Of a stretch of DNA of 64,000 nucleotides, positions 53,613-63,200 are shown piece after piece. The stretch covers positions 1 through 64,000 of the forward strand of contig DATKYR010000112.1 in NCBI GenBank assembly GCA_035528395.1, written 5' to 3'. Position numbers and translations under genes: made by a program. Source of the stretch: NIOZ-UU13 sp035528395. GTDB lineage: Bacteria; Planctomycetota; Phycisphaerae; Sedimentisphaerales; Anaerobacaceae. Below the pieces are notes generated by a model. It was not told the DNA's origin. It saw only the letters and a program-made list of their open reading frames with translations, and ran no database searches. Positions within the stretch are counted from its first letter, which is position 1. Each line of letters begins with the position of its first letter.

Positions 53613-55382
53613 ATGAGTTTATTATCTTTAACGCCAGTAAAGAATAGCTATCAATTGAAATCAAAAACGTTCACAAGAAGTGTGACGGCGGTTATTATCT
53701 TTGTGGTTATATGTGCCTTGACCGCTTACTTTGCACCGGTTGGCGACCAGGATTCACAAACAGGCATACGGTGGTATAGCATTGTTCCCCCTGTACTGGC
53801 GATTTTGCTGGCATTTTTGACACGCCATGTCCTGCTCAGTTTGGGAATTGCTATTATGGCAGGCGGTCTGCTCACTCAGGTTCCACATGCCCCATTGAGC
53901 GCTGCCGCCTGGTTCGATGGTCTCAAGACGGCCGGCAGTCTTGTCGTAAAAACTGTATGGCTATACACCGAAAAGGGCGAAATAAACTCGAACCTCCTGA
54001 TACTTGCATTTATCCCGCCCATCTTCGTGATGATAGAGGTCGTCATCGCATCCGGAGGTTTTAGAGGAATCATCCTCTGGCTCTTGAAGTGGGTAAAGGG
54101 CAGAAAGTCCGCACAGCTTGCTACCGGCCTGATGGGCGTGCTGTGCTTCATCGACGACTACACCAACGCCATAATTGTCGGCTCGATGATGCAGCCCATC
54201 ACCGACCGCTTCCGCGTCAGCAGGGAAAAACTTGCCTTTCTTGTCGATGCCACGAGCGCACCTGTCGCAGGACTTGCAGTCATTAGCACCTGGATTGCCT
54301 ATGAAGTGGGCATTCTCGGTCAAATCTCAGACAAGCTCGGCATTGATAAGAGCGGATATTCATTGTTCTTTGATGCACTGATTTTTCGCTTCTACTGTTT
54401 GTTGATGATTGCTTTTGTCTTTTTGCATATCATTATAGGCCGGGACTTCGGCCCGATGAAAACTGCGGAAGATTCGGCTAAGGCAAAAGGTCACGATGAA
54501 AAAGCCCAAGCCAACCCATCCCAAAACACTTCTGATTCGAGTCCACCTGACATCGCTCAGCAATCCTCTCGGGCTATCAATGCCCTTGTGCCACTGGGTG
54601 GACTTATTTTGTTTCATATCACCGGGCTTTGGCTCGATGGCGGCGGACCGGCCAGACTCAGGGAAGGTGGTTCGCTCTTTAGCTTGCTTTACTGGCGCGA
54701 CGTTATTAGTGCCGCCGAGAACACCCACCTGATTCTCGACTACGCAGCATTATTCGGCCTGGCACTGGCTTTGCTCTTCTCGCAGCTCTTCGGGACACTA
54801 CGTATGCCTGTCATAATTAATTGTTTCAAGCGGGGCATTAGGCGGGCCATGATTCCCTTTGTAATATTGATTCTCGCCTGGTCGCTTAAGAGCTGCTGTG
54901 ACAGTTTGAAGACCGGAGAGTTTATAACAACAATACTGGCAGGTAGAGTATCACCTCATTGGTTTCCGCCGGCAGTTTTCCTTGTTGCCTCCGTGACCTC
55001 ATTCGCCACAGGCACAAGCTACGGAACGATGGCCATCCTCATCCCCACTGCCATTCCAGTCGCCTTTGCACTTGACGGGAACAGCTACGGCCTGACCACA
55101 ATGATAAGCGTCGGCGCAGTCCTCGACGGCGCAATCTTCGGCGACCACTGCTCGCCCATCTCCGACACTACAATTATGAGCTCTATCGCCAGCTCCTGCG
55201 ACCTCATGCATCACGTCCGCACACAACTGCCCTACAGCCTGTTTGTCGCCGGTCTCGCCTTGCTCTTTGCTTACCTTCCCAGCGCTTTTGGCGTTGCGCC
55301 GGGATGGAGCTTTGCCCTGGCGATATTAGTGATGGGCTGCTTTTTTGTTATCCTGTCTCGCAAACAGGCACATTCGCGCTAA
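53613..55382 (+). CDS. NhaC-family Na+/H+ antiporter
   Basis: This protein (589 residues from the chosen ATG) has 11 or more predicted transmembrane helices. It matches the NhaC/ArsB-related antiporter family: IDDYTNAIIVGSMMQPITDRFRVSREKLAFLVDATSAPVAGLAVISTWIAYE, then TSYGTMAILIPTAIPVAFAL and DGAIFGDHCSPISDTTIMSS. The central loop (about 285-330) is hydrophilic and variable. It extrudes sodium or exchanges organic solutes in relatives. GCAGGG lies a few bases before the ATG at 53613. The longer frame starts with a TTG and has no ribosome site. Confidence 0.85.
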   Translation: MSLLSLTPVKNSYQLKSKTFTRSVTAVIIFVVICALTAYFAPVGDQDSQTGIRWYSIVPPVLAILLAFLTRHVLLSLGIAIMAGGLLTQVPHAPLSAAAWFDGLKTAGSLVVKTVWLYTEKGEINSNLLILAFIPPIFVMIEVVIASGGFRGIILWLLKWVKGRKSAQLATGLMGVLCFIDDYTNAIIVGSMMQPITDRFRVSREKLAFLVDATSAPVAGLAVISTWIAYEVGILGQISDKLGIDKSGYSLFFDALIFRFYCLLMIAFVFLHIIIGRDFGPMKTAEDSAKAKGHDEKAQANPSQNTSDSSPPDIAQQSSRAINALVPLGGLILFHITGLWLDGGGPARLREGGSLFSLLYWRDVISAAENTHLILDYAALFGLALALLFSQLFGTLRMPVIINCFKRGIRRAMIPFVILILAWSLKSCCDSLKTGEFITTILAGRVSPHWFPPAVFLVASVTSFATGTSYGTMAILIPTAIPVAFALDGNSYGLTTMISVGAVLDGAIFGDHCSPISDTTIMSSIASSCDLMHHVRTQLPYSLFVAGLALLFAYLPSAFGVAPGWSFALAILVMGCFFVILSRKQAHSR

Positions 55383-55416
55383 GCATAGTGCAGGAGAGTC
55401 ACCACAATAGCCGCCT

Positions 55417-57975
55417 TTAGTTCTGGACAGTGGTTTCGTATCGAACACCATCGGGCACCGGCACCGGGACGGCAACAGTGATGCCATGGTCGCCGGCGGT
55501 TTTCCGGGACGAATCGACGGCGATGAAGGCTGTGTAGGCCGACATCAGGCCATACTCAAGGGCTACCTGCTTGATTTCCTGAGGAAGGTCCGGGCTATTG
55601 TCGTAGGTGGCTTGATTAGCTAAGGTTTCTATTTTTTTACGCGCCCATACGCAGGCGATGCCCTGATGAGCCGCGGCGGAATCGTCGAGGTTGACGGGAA
55701 TCGCGATTTCCTGTGTCAGGTCGCCGACTTTGCCTGTAACATGAATGGTTGTTTTACTATTGCCTTTGAACCTGCCGGTGATAATTACAGGCCGACCGAC
55801 AAAAAGGTCACGAATGTGGTCGGGGTACATATCTGTCACCTGCATATTACCCCAGTCGATTGTTACGTCGGTAAGGGCCGGATGGCTGATGCGCTCATAG
55901 AACAGGTCAACGACGCCTCCGGCGCTGTCGTCCAGGCCGATATAGGCGACGGCGCCTTTTCCGAGTTTGGCCATCCTGTCGAGCAGGTATCGGTTGACGG
56001 ACGAGCCGACACCGAAACTGAAGATTCGGCTCGCGCCAAGACGCTGATGAATAGCTGCGAGGATTTCTATCTCGTTGCCGATGTAGCCGTCTGTCATAAA
56101 AGAGACCAAACGAAATCTGTGCGGGTCGTGCTTGAAATCCAGAGCGGCCTTTATGCCCTCAATCATCATAGTCCCTCCGCTGCCATGAAGATTTTCAACA
56201 TATCCTATAGCTTTGCGAATATTGTCCGGCGTCGCGGGAACAGGGTCGGGCCCGAACTGGGATGCGTTATTTGAGAAGCGAATCACCTGGAAGGTGTCGT
56301 TCGGCTGAAGTTTTCGAAGAGCGCGTGTCACCGCCTGCTTGGCCTTGGCGATTGGTTTGCCGTTCATACTCCCCGAGCAGTCCAGGACGAATATCATCTC
56401 CATCGGGGCACGCTTTAGATACGAAAGGTTCTCCGGCGGATACAGCATCAGCGTGAAGAAACCGCCTCGTTTGTCGTGGTGAGTTACCAGGGCCGACTTT
56501 ACAGTTTTGCCTGCGACCTTATAGCGAAGGACAAAGTCCTTGTTGGGGATACTGTCGAGACTGCTGAGCTTGACCGTCAGCTTTTCGGGTGCGGCAAAGG
56601 TCTTGGTGATAACGTGATTAGTACAGGCCACTTCTTCAATGACCACGCCAGCATCAACGTCAACCGTAACGGCGATATCATGGCCGCTTCGCTCACCGGG
56701 TTTTAGGTACTGGACCTCGGTACTCTGTCCGGAGATGCCGTTTTTGCCGCGGGTGACCGCGCCGACGCCGTCGGTATATCCGGGAGGATTAAATCTCGGC
56801 CCGACGACCATAGGAAATACAAACTCATACCAGCCGTCCACATAGGCTAAGGTGTTGAAATACTTGATATTGACGTCGATGTTTTTTCCCGGCTCGATGT
56901 TGGCGACCTTTTGTGTGAAGATATTTGGCCGCTCCTGTGTAAGAAGTGAAGCGACATACCCCTGTCTCCGGGCTTCCCTGTAGATTTCCTCTGCCTTTTT
57001 ACGCTCCCGTATAATGCCGCGGATTCGCCGTTCGCCTATTACCATAATAAATTCATTAATGGCCGCATTCTGCGGCAGTGGAAACACATACACCGCCTCT
57101 ATCTTCTCATCGTACGGATTATGGAACTGCTGCGTAACATCAACAGTGGCGATATAGCCACTGATTTGACCCTTCACGTCGGTGTGCTTTAGCGGCAGTG
57201 GTATTTCCTTGTCTTCTTTCGGCAGCTTAGCTAACATCGTCCCGCAGCCGGGAGTGTCCTCTCCTGCTGGAACCGCCTGAGTTTCAGCCCGGGCAATTAC
57301 CCATATTTCGTCTTCCGTGACACTGAGTAATCCAGCATATATTCGCTCCCCTTCAGAACGCTGAGCCTCTTCCGATAGTCGACCACGTAAAGCATCGCGT
57401 CGTGTAAGTCCCCGAAGAAATTGACGCGGCCGCCCCGCAGACGGTGCAACGCGGGAAGAACTACTGGATCGGCCCATGCCGCCACCGTATCGACCCGTAA
57501 GGCCGTTAGAACGACTCTCTGGTTTATCGCCCAACACCGGCACCGGACCTCCTACGAATTCATGAAGCCGTGACTCTTCGCTTTTTGATTTAAGGTCGCC
57601 CAAAATTTCCTGCTGGCTTTTAGAGCTGGTAATATCTTCATTGCGCATCATTGTATCCAGTTCAGGCATTATCGCAGCAGGAGCTGTTTCTTCCGCTTCC
57701 TTTGCTGGCTCCAATTTCGTTCGCAGGTGAACCTCTTCTTTTGCCATCTCCTGTTGTAGCTGAACCATAGTTTGGGGTTCTGGGAACACTTGGACTTCGG
57801 TATCAGGCTTATCAGTTACTTCGCCGATTGTTATGCCTCCCTCTTCGCTTGGCTTATCTGCTTCTGTTTGTGAGGATACAGTATCACTTTCTTGTTGGCT
57901 GCATCCGAAATAGCCGACCAGGACTATTGCCGTTGCGGCTAAAAGGATTGATGCGATTAGTATTTTCTTTTTCAC
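55417..57975 (-). CDS. VIT and VWA domain lipoprotein
   Basis: This 852-residue protein has a lipoprotein signal (lipobox YFGC near residue 25). An acidic, low-complexity region follows (about 30-230), then a VIT domain (about 255-385, GYIATVDVTQQFHNPYDEKIEAVYVFPLPQNAAINEF) and a von Willebrand A domain with MIDAS D532-CSGS536. The C-terminal part is beta-rich. In inter-alpha-trypsin-inhibitor-like bacterial proteins these domains form surface adhesion or complex-assembly modules. It is the last gene of the minus-strand sigma/dockerin/cohesin-like operon, with only 2 bp between it and the cohesin-like gene. Regulation by the ECF sigma factor is inference. Confidence 0.9.
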   Translation of the reverse strand: MKKKILIASILLAATAIVLVGYFGCSQQESDTVSSQTEADKPSEEGGITIGEVTDKPDTEVQVFPEPQTMVQLQQEMAKEEVHLRTKLEPAKEAEETAPAAIMPELDTMMRNEDITSSKSQQEILGDLKSKSEESRLHEFVGGPVPVLGDKPESRSNGLTGRYGGGMGRSSSSSRVAPSAGRPRQFLRGLTRRDALRGRLSEEAQRSEGERIYAGLLSVTEDEIWVIARAETQAVPAGEDTPGCGTMLAKLPKEDKEIPLPLKHTDVKGQISGYIATVDVTQQFHNPYDEKIEAVYVFPLPQNAAINEFIMVIGERRIRGIIRERKKAEEIYREARRQGYVASLLTQERPNIFTQKVANIEPGKNIDVNIKYFNTLAYVDGWYEFVFPMVVGPRFNPPGYTDGVGAVTRGKNGISGQSTEVQYLKPGERSGHDIAVTVDVDAGVVIEEVACTNHVITKTFAAPEKLTVKLSSLDSIPNKDFVLRYKVAGKTVKSALVTHHDKRGGFFTLMLYPPENLSYLKRAPMEMIFVLDCSGSMNGKPIAKAKQAVTRALRKLQPNDTFQVIRFSNNASQFGPDPVPATPDNIRKAIGYVENLHGSGGTMMIEGIKAALDFKHDPHRFRLVSFMTDGYIGNEIEILAAIHQRLGASRIFSFGVGSSVNRYLLDRMAKLGKGAVAYIGLDDSAGGVVDLFYERISHPALTDVTIDWGNMQVTDMYPDHIRDLFVGRPVIITGRFKGNSKTTIHVTGKVGDLTQEIAIPVNLDDSAAAHQGIACVWARKKIETLANQATYDNSPDLPQEIKQVALEYGLMSAYTAFIAVDSSRKTAGDHGITVAVPVPVPDGVRYETTVQN

Positions 57976-57977
57976 TT

Positions 57978-58436
57978 TTATTCTCCTTTTTCGAATGAGA
58001 TTTTAGCGGGTATTTCTTTCGCATCCACATCGGCGGCGACAGTGAGCTTTAGTTCATAATCAGGCTCGGCCTCGTCGATGATTTGCAGATGGATAGTGGC
58101 GATTCGGGTACGCCCTGTGGGTAATTCGCGGCCGGTGTTAAATGCGGCGATGATTATACGGTCATTGGCTAAGGCGGCGGGGTCGTAATAAGGCGCTTCT
58201 TTGAATGCTTTGTGCTGTCCTCCCTCTACGCCGACGATTTTAATTTGTCCGGCCGTAGCCTTAAGCTCGAACTGATAAGCGGCCAACGATTTGCTACCGG
58301 AATCAAGATAAATATGCAGCGGTGCGAAACGGACTTTTGGCTGAACAGTCGGAATATCCTGCTCTGACTGCTGGGCCAAAACAGGAACGATTATGCTTAT
58401 GCTCATCAGAATAATTGCGGTAATCTCTTTCATCAT
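57978..58436 (-). CDS. Small exported cohesin-like protein
   Basis: This 152-residue protein has a signal peptide (ITAIILMSISIIVPVLA). The rest resembles a type I cohesin fold: VRFAPLHIYLDSGSKSLAAYQFELKATAGQIKIVGVEGG, DRIIIAAFNTGRELPTGRTRIATIHLQII, and a closing KLTVAADVDAKEIPAKISF. Cohesins bind dockerins, and the gene upstream encodes dockerin-like repeats. Its ATG overlaps the stop of that gene (ATGA), giving strong translational coupling. The cohesin call rests on pattern only and could be wrong. Confidence 0.55.
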   Translation of the reverse strand: MMKEITAIILMSISIIVPVLAQQSEQDIPTVQPKVRFAPLHIYLDSGSKSLAAYQFELKATAGQIKIVGVEGGQHKAFKEAPYYDPAALANDRIIIAAFNTGRELPTGRTRIATIHLQIIDEAEPDYELKLTVAADVDAKEIPAKISFEKGE

Positions 58437-58966
58437 AAAACTCCCTTATGTTTATCTAATCGGACAGCGGATAAGGCGACTAAATCAACATCATTACGAT
58501 CGACAAGACCATCACCGTTAATGTCCCATTCCTGCTTTCGCAGAGCCTGCCCCGTACTTGATACGGGGGACAAGCTTTTGTTGGTACTCTCAGCGGATTC
58601 GATGAGGCGAGCTAATTTGAAGGCATCGAGGATGTCCACTCGACCGTTCCGGTCAATATCAACCGCCTGGGTTTTAACAAGGACAGTGCGACTCGTACTT
58701 GGTCCGGGCTTTTGCGTTAGATTCAAGCTGAATGCAAAAATAATAACGGCCGCAGCCGCGGCAACCCGCCAGATACTGATATGGCGGAAAATCCTGTCCC
58801 GCCAATGTCGCTGTACAAAGCGACGATTGGCCTGGTCCATAATGGCCCTGTCTAATTCGGGTGGCACGGAAAACTGCGGCTTAAAGAGGGTATTTAAATC
58901 TTCTGAGAATTTTGGACTAACACTCAAATCCAAATCCTCATCAAAATGTCCTTTTTTTTCAGTCAT
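58433..58966 (-). CDS. Membrane protein with dockerin-like repeats (possible anti-sigma factor)
   Basis: This 177-residue protein has an N-terminal cytoplasmic part (about 1-65) with DLDLSVSPKFSEDLNTLFKPQF. A single transmembrane helix follows (about 66-85, IWRVAAAAAVIIFAFSLNL). The external part holds two Ca-binding-like dockerin segments, DIDRNGRVDILDAFKLARLI and DINGDGLVDRNDVDLVALS. Being next to an ECF sigma gene with one membrane helix, it has the layout of an anti-sigma factor, though no zinc anti-sigma motif is seen. Between the dockerin segments is SLSPVSSTGQALRKQ, encoded by an inserted palindromic repeat. Confidence 0.7.
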   Translation of the reverse strand: MTEKKGHFDEDLDLSVSPKFSEDLNTLFKPQFSVPPELDRAIMDQANRRFVQRHWRDRIFRHISIWRVAAAAAVIIFAFSLNLTQKPGPSTSRTVLVKTQAVDIDRNGRVDILDAFKLARLIESAESTNKSLSPVSSTGQALRKQEWDINGDGLVDRNDVDLVALSAVRLDKHKGVL

Positions 58967-59053
58967 AATCTTAGCTCCTGTATATTAAGCAAACAAACCG
59001 CCCGAAAAGTTCAAAGTTTTTGAGAATTTTTTCCGCCAGGGAAGATTTCTTAC

Positions 59054-59587
59054 TCATTCGAGGAAATAATCTTGTGTGCGGCGGTCCTGGCGGAGCCTCT
59101 GTAAGGCGTGATGCAGTCTGGACTTGACCGTGCCTAACGGGATATTGAGGGCTGTGGCTATTTCCTGCAAAGTCATATCATCGACAAATCTCATCAGCAG
59201 GACTTCTCGCTGCTCATCGGGTAAAACAGTCAGGACGGCGGCTAATTCCGAACGGCTGCTTTGAGTATCTTTCAATGCCGGTGCAGCTATTTCGCTCAAT
59301 ATTTCTTCATCGGAGGTAAAACGACGGCTTTTGCTGCGGACGGCAATAGAAAGATGCTTGACGACCGGATAAAGAAACGTGGTCATTGAGGCGGTAAGGC
59401 TAAAGCCGGGGAATTTGCCAAGCAGGTAGGTAAAGGTCTCCTGGAGGACGTCAAGGGCATCTTGCCGGTTGCCTGTAAATCGCCAGGCTAAACGGTAAAC
59501 CCAATCCCGATACCGCCGGTAGAGAGCTTCGAAGGCATCCGGATCGCCTTGATTTACCAATTCGATTAGTTCCTGGTCAGAGTCCAT
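59054..59587 (-). CDS. ECF RNA polymerase sigma factor
   Basis: This 177-residue protein has region 2 (DAFEALYRRYRDWVYRLAWRFTGNRQDALDVLQETF) and region 4 (LPDEQREVLLMRFVDDMTLQEIATALNIPLGTVKSRLHHALQRLR). I chose the ATG at 59587 (MDSDQEL). The longer frame extends into MITE family A copy 2, whose sequence is not coding elsewhere. It heads an operon with the dockerin-like membrane protein, the cohesin-like protein and the VIT/VWA lipoprotein. The 86-bp gap to the next gene is short. The MITE copy ends 17 bp upstream of the start, so it forms most of the leader. Confidence 0.92.
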   Translation of the reverse strand: MDSDQELIELVNQGDPDAFEALYRRYRDWVYRLAWRFTGNRQDALDVLQETFTYLLGKFPGFSLTASMTTFLYPVVKHLSIAVRSKSRRFTSDEEILSEIAAPALKDTQSSRSELAAVLTVLPDEQREVLLMRFVDDMTLQEIATALNIPLGTVKSRLHHALQRLRQDRRTQDYFLE

Positions 59588-59603
59588 AATGAACCCGTTT
59601 GGC

Positions 59604-59786
59604 ACTAACTGGTATCTGTTGCGGAAAACAAAAACTGACGATGTCACCCCTGCGAAAGCAGGGGTCCAGGACAAAAAAGCTGGATTCCCGCTGAAGTTTA
59701 TCCCGCACACGATGCGGGGCGGGAATGACTAATATGGATACATACGTTTCTAACAGGTGTACTGTTTCCGCAACAGTAACTAACTA
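59604..59786. repeat. MITE family A, copy 2
   Basis: The left end is TATCTGTTGCGGAAAAC, and the right end is GTTTCCGCAACAGTAACTA. The interior is nearly identical to the 16.4 kb copy. It lies directly in front of the ECF sigma gene. Confidence 0.75.
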
Positions 59787-60201
59787 TATAGTTTGCTCGT
59801 GTCCAGTTTAGCTCTTTTGGCTGCTGTTTTCAATCTGCTCTTCAAAAATCATTGTCCCACCACTTGTGGAACTTTTTTCAGAACCAGGTTTATTGCGCCC
59901 TATGGATATTTTTTAGTTTGCGGATCGCAGATTTGAATTTTGGTCGAAGTTCATAAGGCCCCTGCAGGAGCCGCATCGGGAGTATGAAGCTAACCGCTGT
60001 AAACGGCATGTCAGGACGAAATATCCGAATTTAGAAGGAAAATTACTGAACCTTTATCCGCTTATCACGTAAAGACTTACAAGGATATGCAAAAGTTTAA
60101 TTTCGGCTTTTCGAAGAGAAACCGCCTATTTTCGTTTAAAGTGTGATTGCGCCGCTGCCGATAATAAAAAGAAGATAAAAAACGATTTTTTCTCCCCTCC
60201 G
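59787..60201. other. Spacer between sigma gene and secA
   Basis: No gene is evident. The region is AT-rich. The last 40 bp before secA hold the hairpin described next. Confidence 0.4.
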
Positions 60202-60238
60202 GAAAACATCGAGTGGCGATTCGTTGCTCGATGTTTTC
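60202..60238. terminator. Hairpin at the 3' end of secA
   Basis: GAAAACATCGAG (60202-60213) and CTCGATGTTTTC (60227-60238) form a perfect 12-bp stem with a 13-nt loop, starting 4 nt after the secA stop on the minus strand. T-rich sequence occurs on both sides. It is probably a rho-independent terminator or mRNA 3'-end stabiliser. Confidence 0.6.
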
Positions 60239-60242
60239 TTTT

Positions 60243-63200
60243 TTACAGGTTTTTTCCGCAGCATTTTTTGTATTTTTTTCCACTGCCACAGGGACAGGGT
60301 GCGTTACGGCCGACCTTGGGCTGTTCCAGTCTTATCTGTTTTACTCTCGGCTCGCCCTGTGGTGCCTGGGCGGCGGCCCGCTGTCGCTCGGCCATTGCGA
60401 ACTGGCCGACCTCATCGTGGCTCGTTGCACTTACGTTCCAGACATTCCTTGCTCTGGCGCCGGCTTCAAGGTGAACCTTGAAGATAATATCCGTAACGCG
60501 GTCCTCAATAGTATCGAGCATCTCCTCGAACATTCTTGAACCTTCACGTTTGTATTCGGTCTTGGGGTCTTTCTCCGCCCAGGAGCGCATCCAAATGCTG
60601 TTTTTCAGATGGTCCATCGAATAGAGATGGTCCTTCCAGGTACCATCGTAAACCTGGACTAAAACATATTTTTCGAGGTCGCTAAGCTCGGCTCGCAAAA
60701 AATCTCTTGCGACTTCAGATAAGTTATCTTTGAGCTCCGGTCCGTCGCCGGCCAGGTCCTCCTCGGTCAAAGAGGCCTGGAATCTTTCGTTGGCCCAGCT
60801 CACTAATTCATCTCTGTTCAAGCTGGTAATTTTATCGCCCAGTTCCTCGTCCAATTTGCCGTTGTTAAAGCTTTCGCTTAATTCGAGCAGTTGTTTTTGC
60901 AAGAGGCGGGGTTTGGTGTTTTGTATTCGTTCAACAGAAAGGTCAGCGTTATATTTTTTGTTTGCCCAGTCGGCGAGCGCTTCGAACGCATATACGTTAG
61001 GACCCTGCGGGCCGTAAACCATATTCATCGCAAATTCAACAGGATATTCAACCTCTCTTTGTTTGTATTTGGCTGCGGTTTTTTCCTCGAGCTGCTGACG
61101 GATTTGTGAGGCAGTGAGGTCTGTTAATTCTGCGATGTCCAATTGTACATCAAATTTGGCTCGTGCCCATTCGGCAAACGTGCGGAGGGGGAAATCATCC
61201 TTCAGAAATTCGATTAGCTGTGAACAATCTTTTTTGTCGATTTGCTCTGCAGCGGCTGATATCAACTGCTCTTCAATCTCTTCGGGCGACTGGTGTTTAA
61301 TTTTGCCGGGGCTTAAACTGACCTGAAAGGCACTCATAGCCCATTTACATAATCCGGCGATGTCCCAGGTTTGCGGGTTACTGTAATCTTCCAGGTATTC
61401 GCCCATGGAAAGCGATATATTATTGGCGGCGTTATCCTTTGACCGCTGCTTTATTAATGTCTCAATCTCCTGTACGCTGTTGCCAGCAATGTTTGAAAGC
61501 TTCAAATCAACGCCGAAGTTGGTTCTCGCCCATTCGCTAATGCACTTAAGCGGGTAGTCCTTACTGAGTATCGTGCTGCAATTCGTTACGATAGTCGAGT
61601 CAATCATTTCCTGAATGACTTTTTTGAGCCCTTTTCCGCTCAGGATTTCGCGTCTGCGAGAGTAAAAGATTTTTCGCTGGTAGTCCATTACCTCGTCGTA
61701 CTCGAGCAGGCTTTTGCGTACCTCGAAGTTTCGTTCTTCCACTTTCTTTTGTGCCTTTTCGATGCCCTTGCTTATCCTCTTGTGGTAGATAGGCTGTCCC
61801 TCTTCCCAGCCGATCCATGAGAGCGCCTTGACAGTCCATTCAGGAGCAAAGACTCGCATCAGTTCATCGTCGAAGCTCAGGAAGAACTGGCTGGAGCCGG
61901 CGTCCCCCTGTCTGCCGGTTCGTCCCCGGAGCTGATTATCGATTCTTCTGGCCTCGTGCCGTTCAGTGCCGACTACGTGCAGTCCCCCGATTTCGGCTAC
62001 ACCCGGTCCAAGTACAATATCCGTGCCTCTGCCCGCCATATTTGTTGCGATTGTAATATTACCTCGCATTCGGCCGTCCCGGCCTTTGTGCTGCTGGCCG
62101 GCTTTGGCAACAATGATTGCTTCTCTTTCGTGGTACTTGGCATTGAGCACCTCGTGTTCGAGGCCGAATCTCTTCGTAAGAGCAGCCGAAAGTGCTTCGT
62201 TTTTCTCTACGCTGACCGTACCAACAAGCAGTGGCCGGCCGGAGGAGCTAATATCGTTTATCTCTTCTACTATCGCGTCAAACTTTTCACGCATCGATTT
62301 ATATATTGCGTCGTCCCGGTCTTCCCGGATGCAGGGCTCGTTGGTGGGTATTACGACGACTTCAAGCTTGTAGATGTTCATAAACTCTTCAGATTCGGTG
62401 GTGGCGGTGCCGGTCATTCCCGCTATCTGGTCGTAGAGTTTGAAGAAGTTCTGGAGCGTGATAGTGGCGAGCGTTTGAGTTTCTTCTTTTACGGTAACAG
62501 CTTCTTTTGCCTCGACCGCCTGATGGAGCCCATCGGACCACTGCCGTCCCTGCATCAACCGGCCGGTAAATTCGTCAACAATAATGACCTTGCCGTCCAT
62601 AACGACATAGTCTTTTTCTCGCTCAAAAGTAACGTGGGCACGCAGGCTCTGCTCAAGAAGATGCGGCCATTCCATATTTGAGCCGGTAAAAAATGAACCC
62701 ACACCGGCTATTTCCTGTGCGGCCCCCACTCCTTCATGTGTAAGATGCACCGCTTTTCTGTCAAATTCAACTTCGTAATATTGAGTGGCCCCTGTCAGCT
62801 TAGCCTGGGCGATTTCGTGCTCATCACGGTTTTTCCCGATTGCCTTCTGGGCTTTTTCAATTCGCTCGTTGTCCTTATCTTTTTTTGCATCCGCCAGCTC
62901 ACCCTGGGCGCTGGCTATGGCCCGCTCGGCAGAATCAATTTGCCTTTTGGTGCGGTCGTAGCTGCTTTGAAGACTGAGCAGCTTTCTTGAGACCTGGTCT
63001 GCTTTTTTATATCGGCTGACATCATCAAAGGCAGGGCCTGATATAATCAGCGGCGTCCTGGCTTCGTCAACCAGTATCGAATCAACCTCGTCAATTATGG
63101 CATATTGCAGAGACCCCTGTACCATTTGCTCAAGTGACGTTTTCATATTATCGCGAAGATAATCGAAGCCGAATTCGTTGTTTGTGCCGTAATTTATGTC

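Noticed and set aside
59588..59710. N-terminal extension of the ECF sigma factor
   Set aside because: The extra 41 residues are translated from MITE family A copy 2, whose other copies are non-coding.
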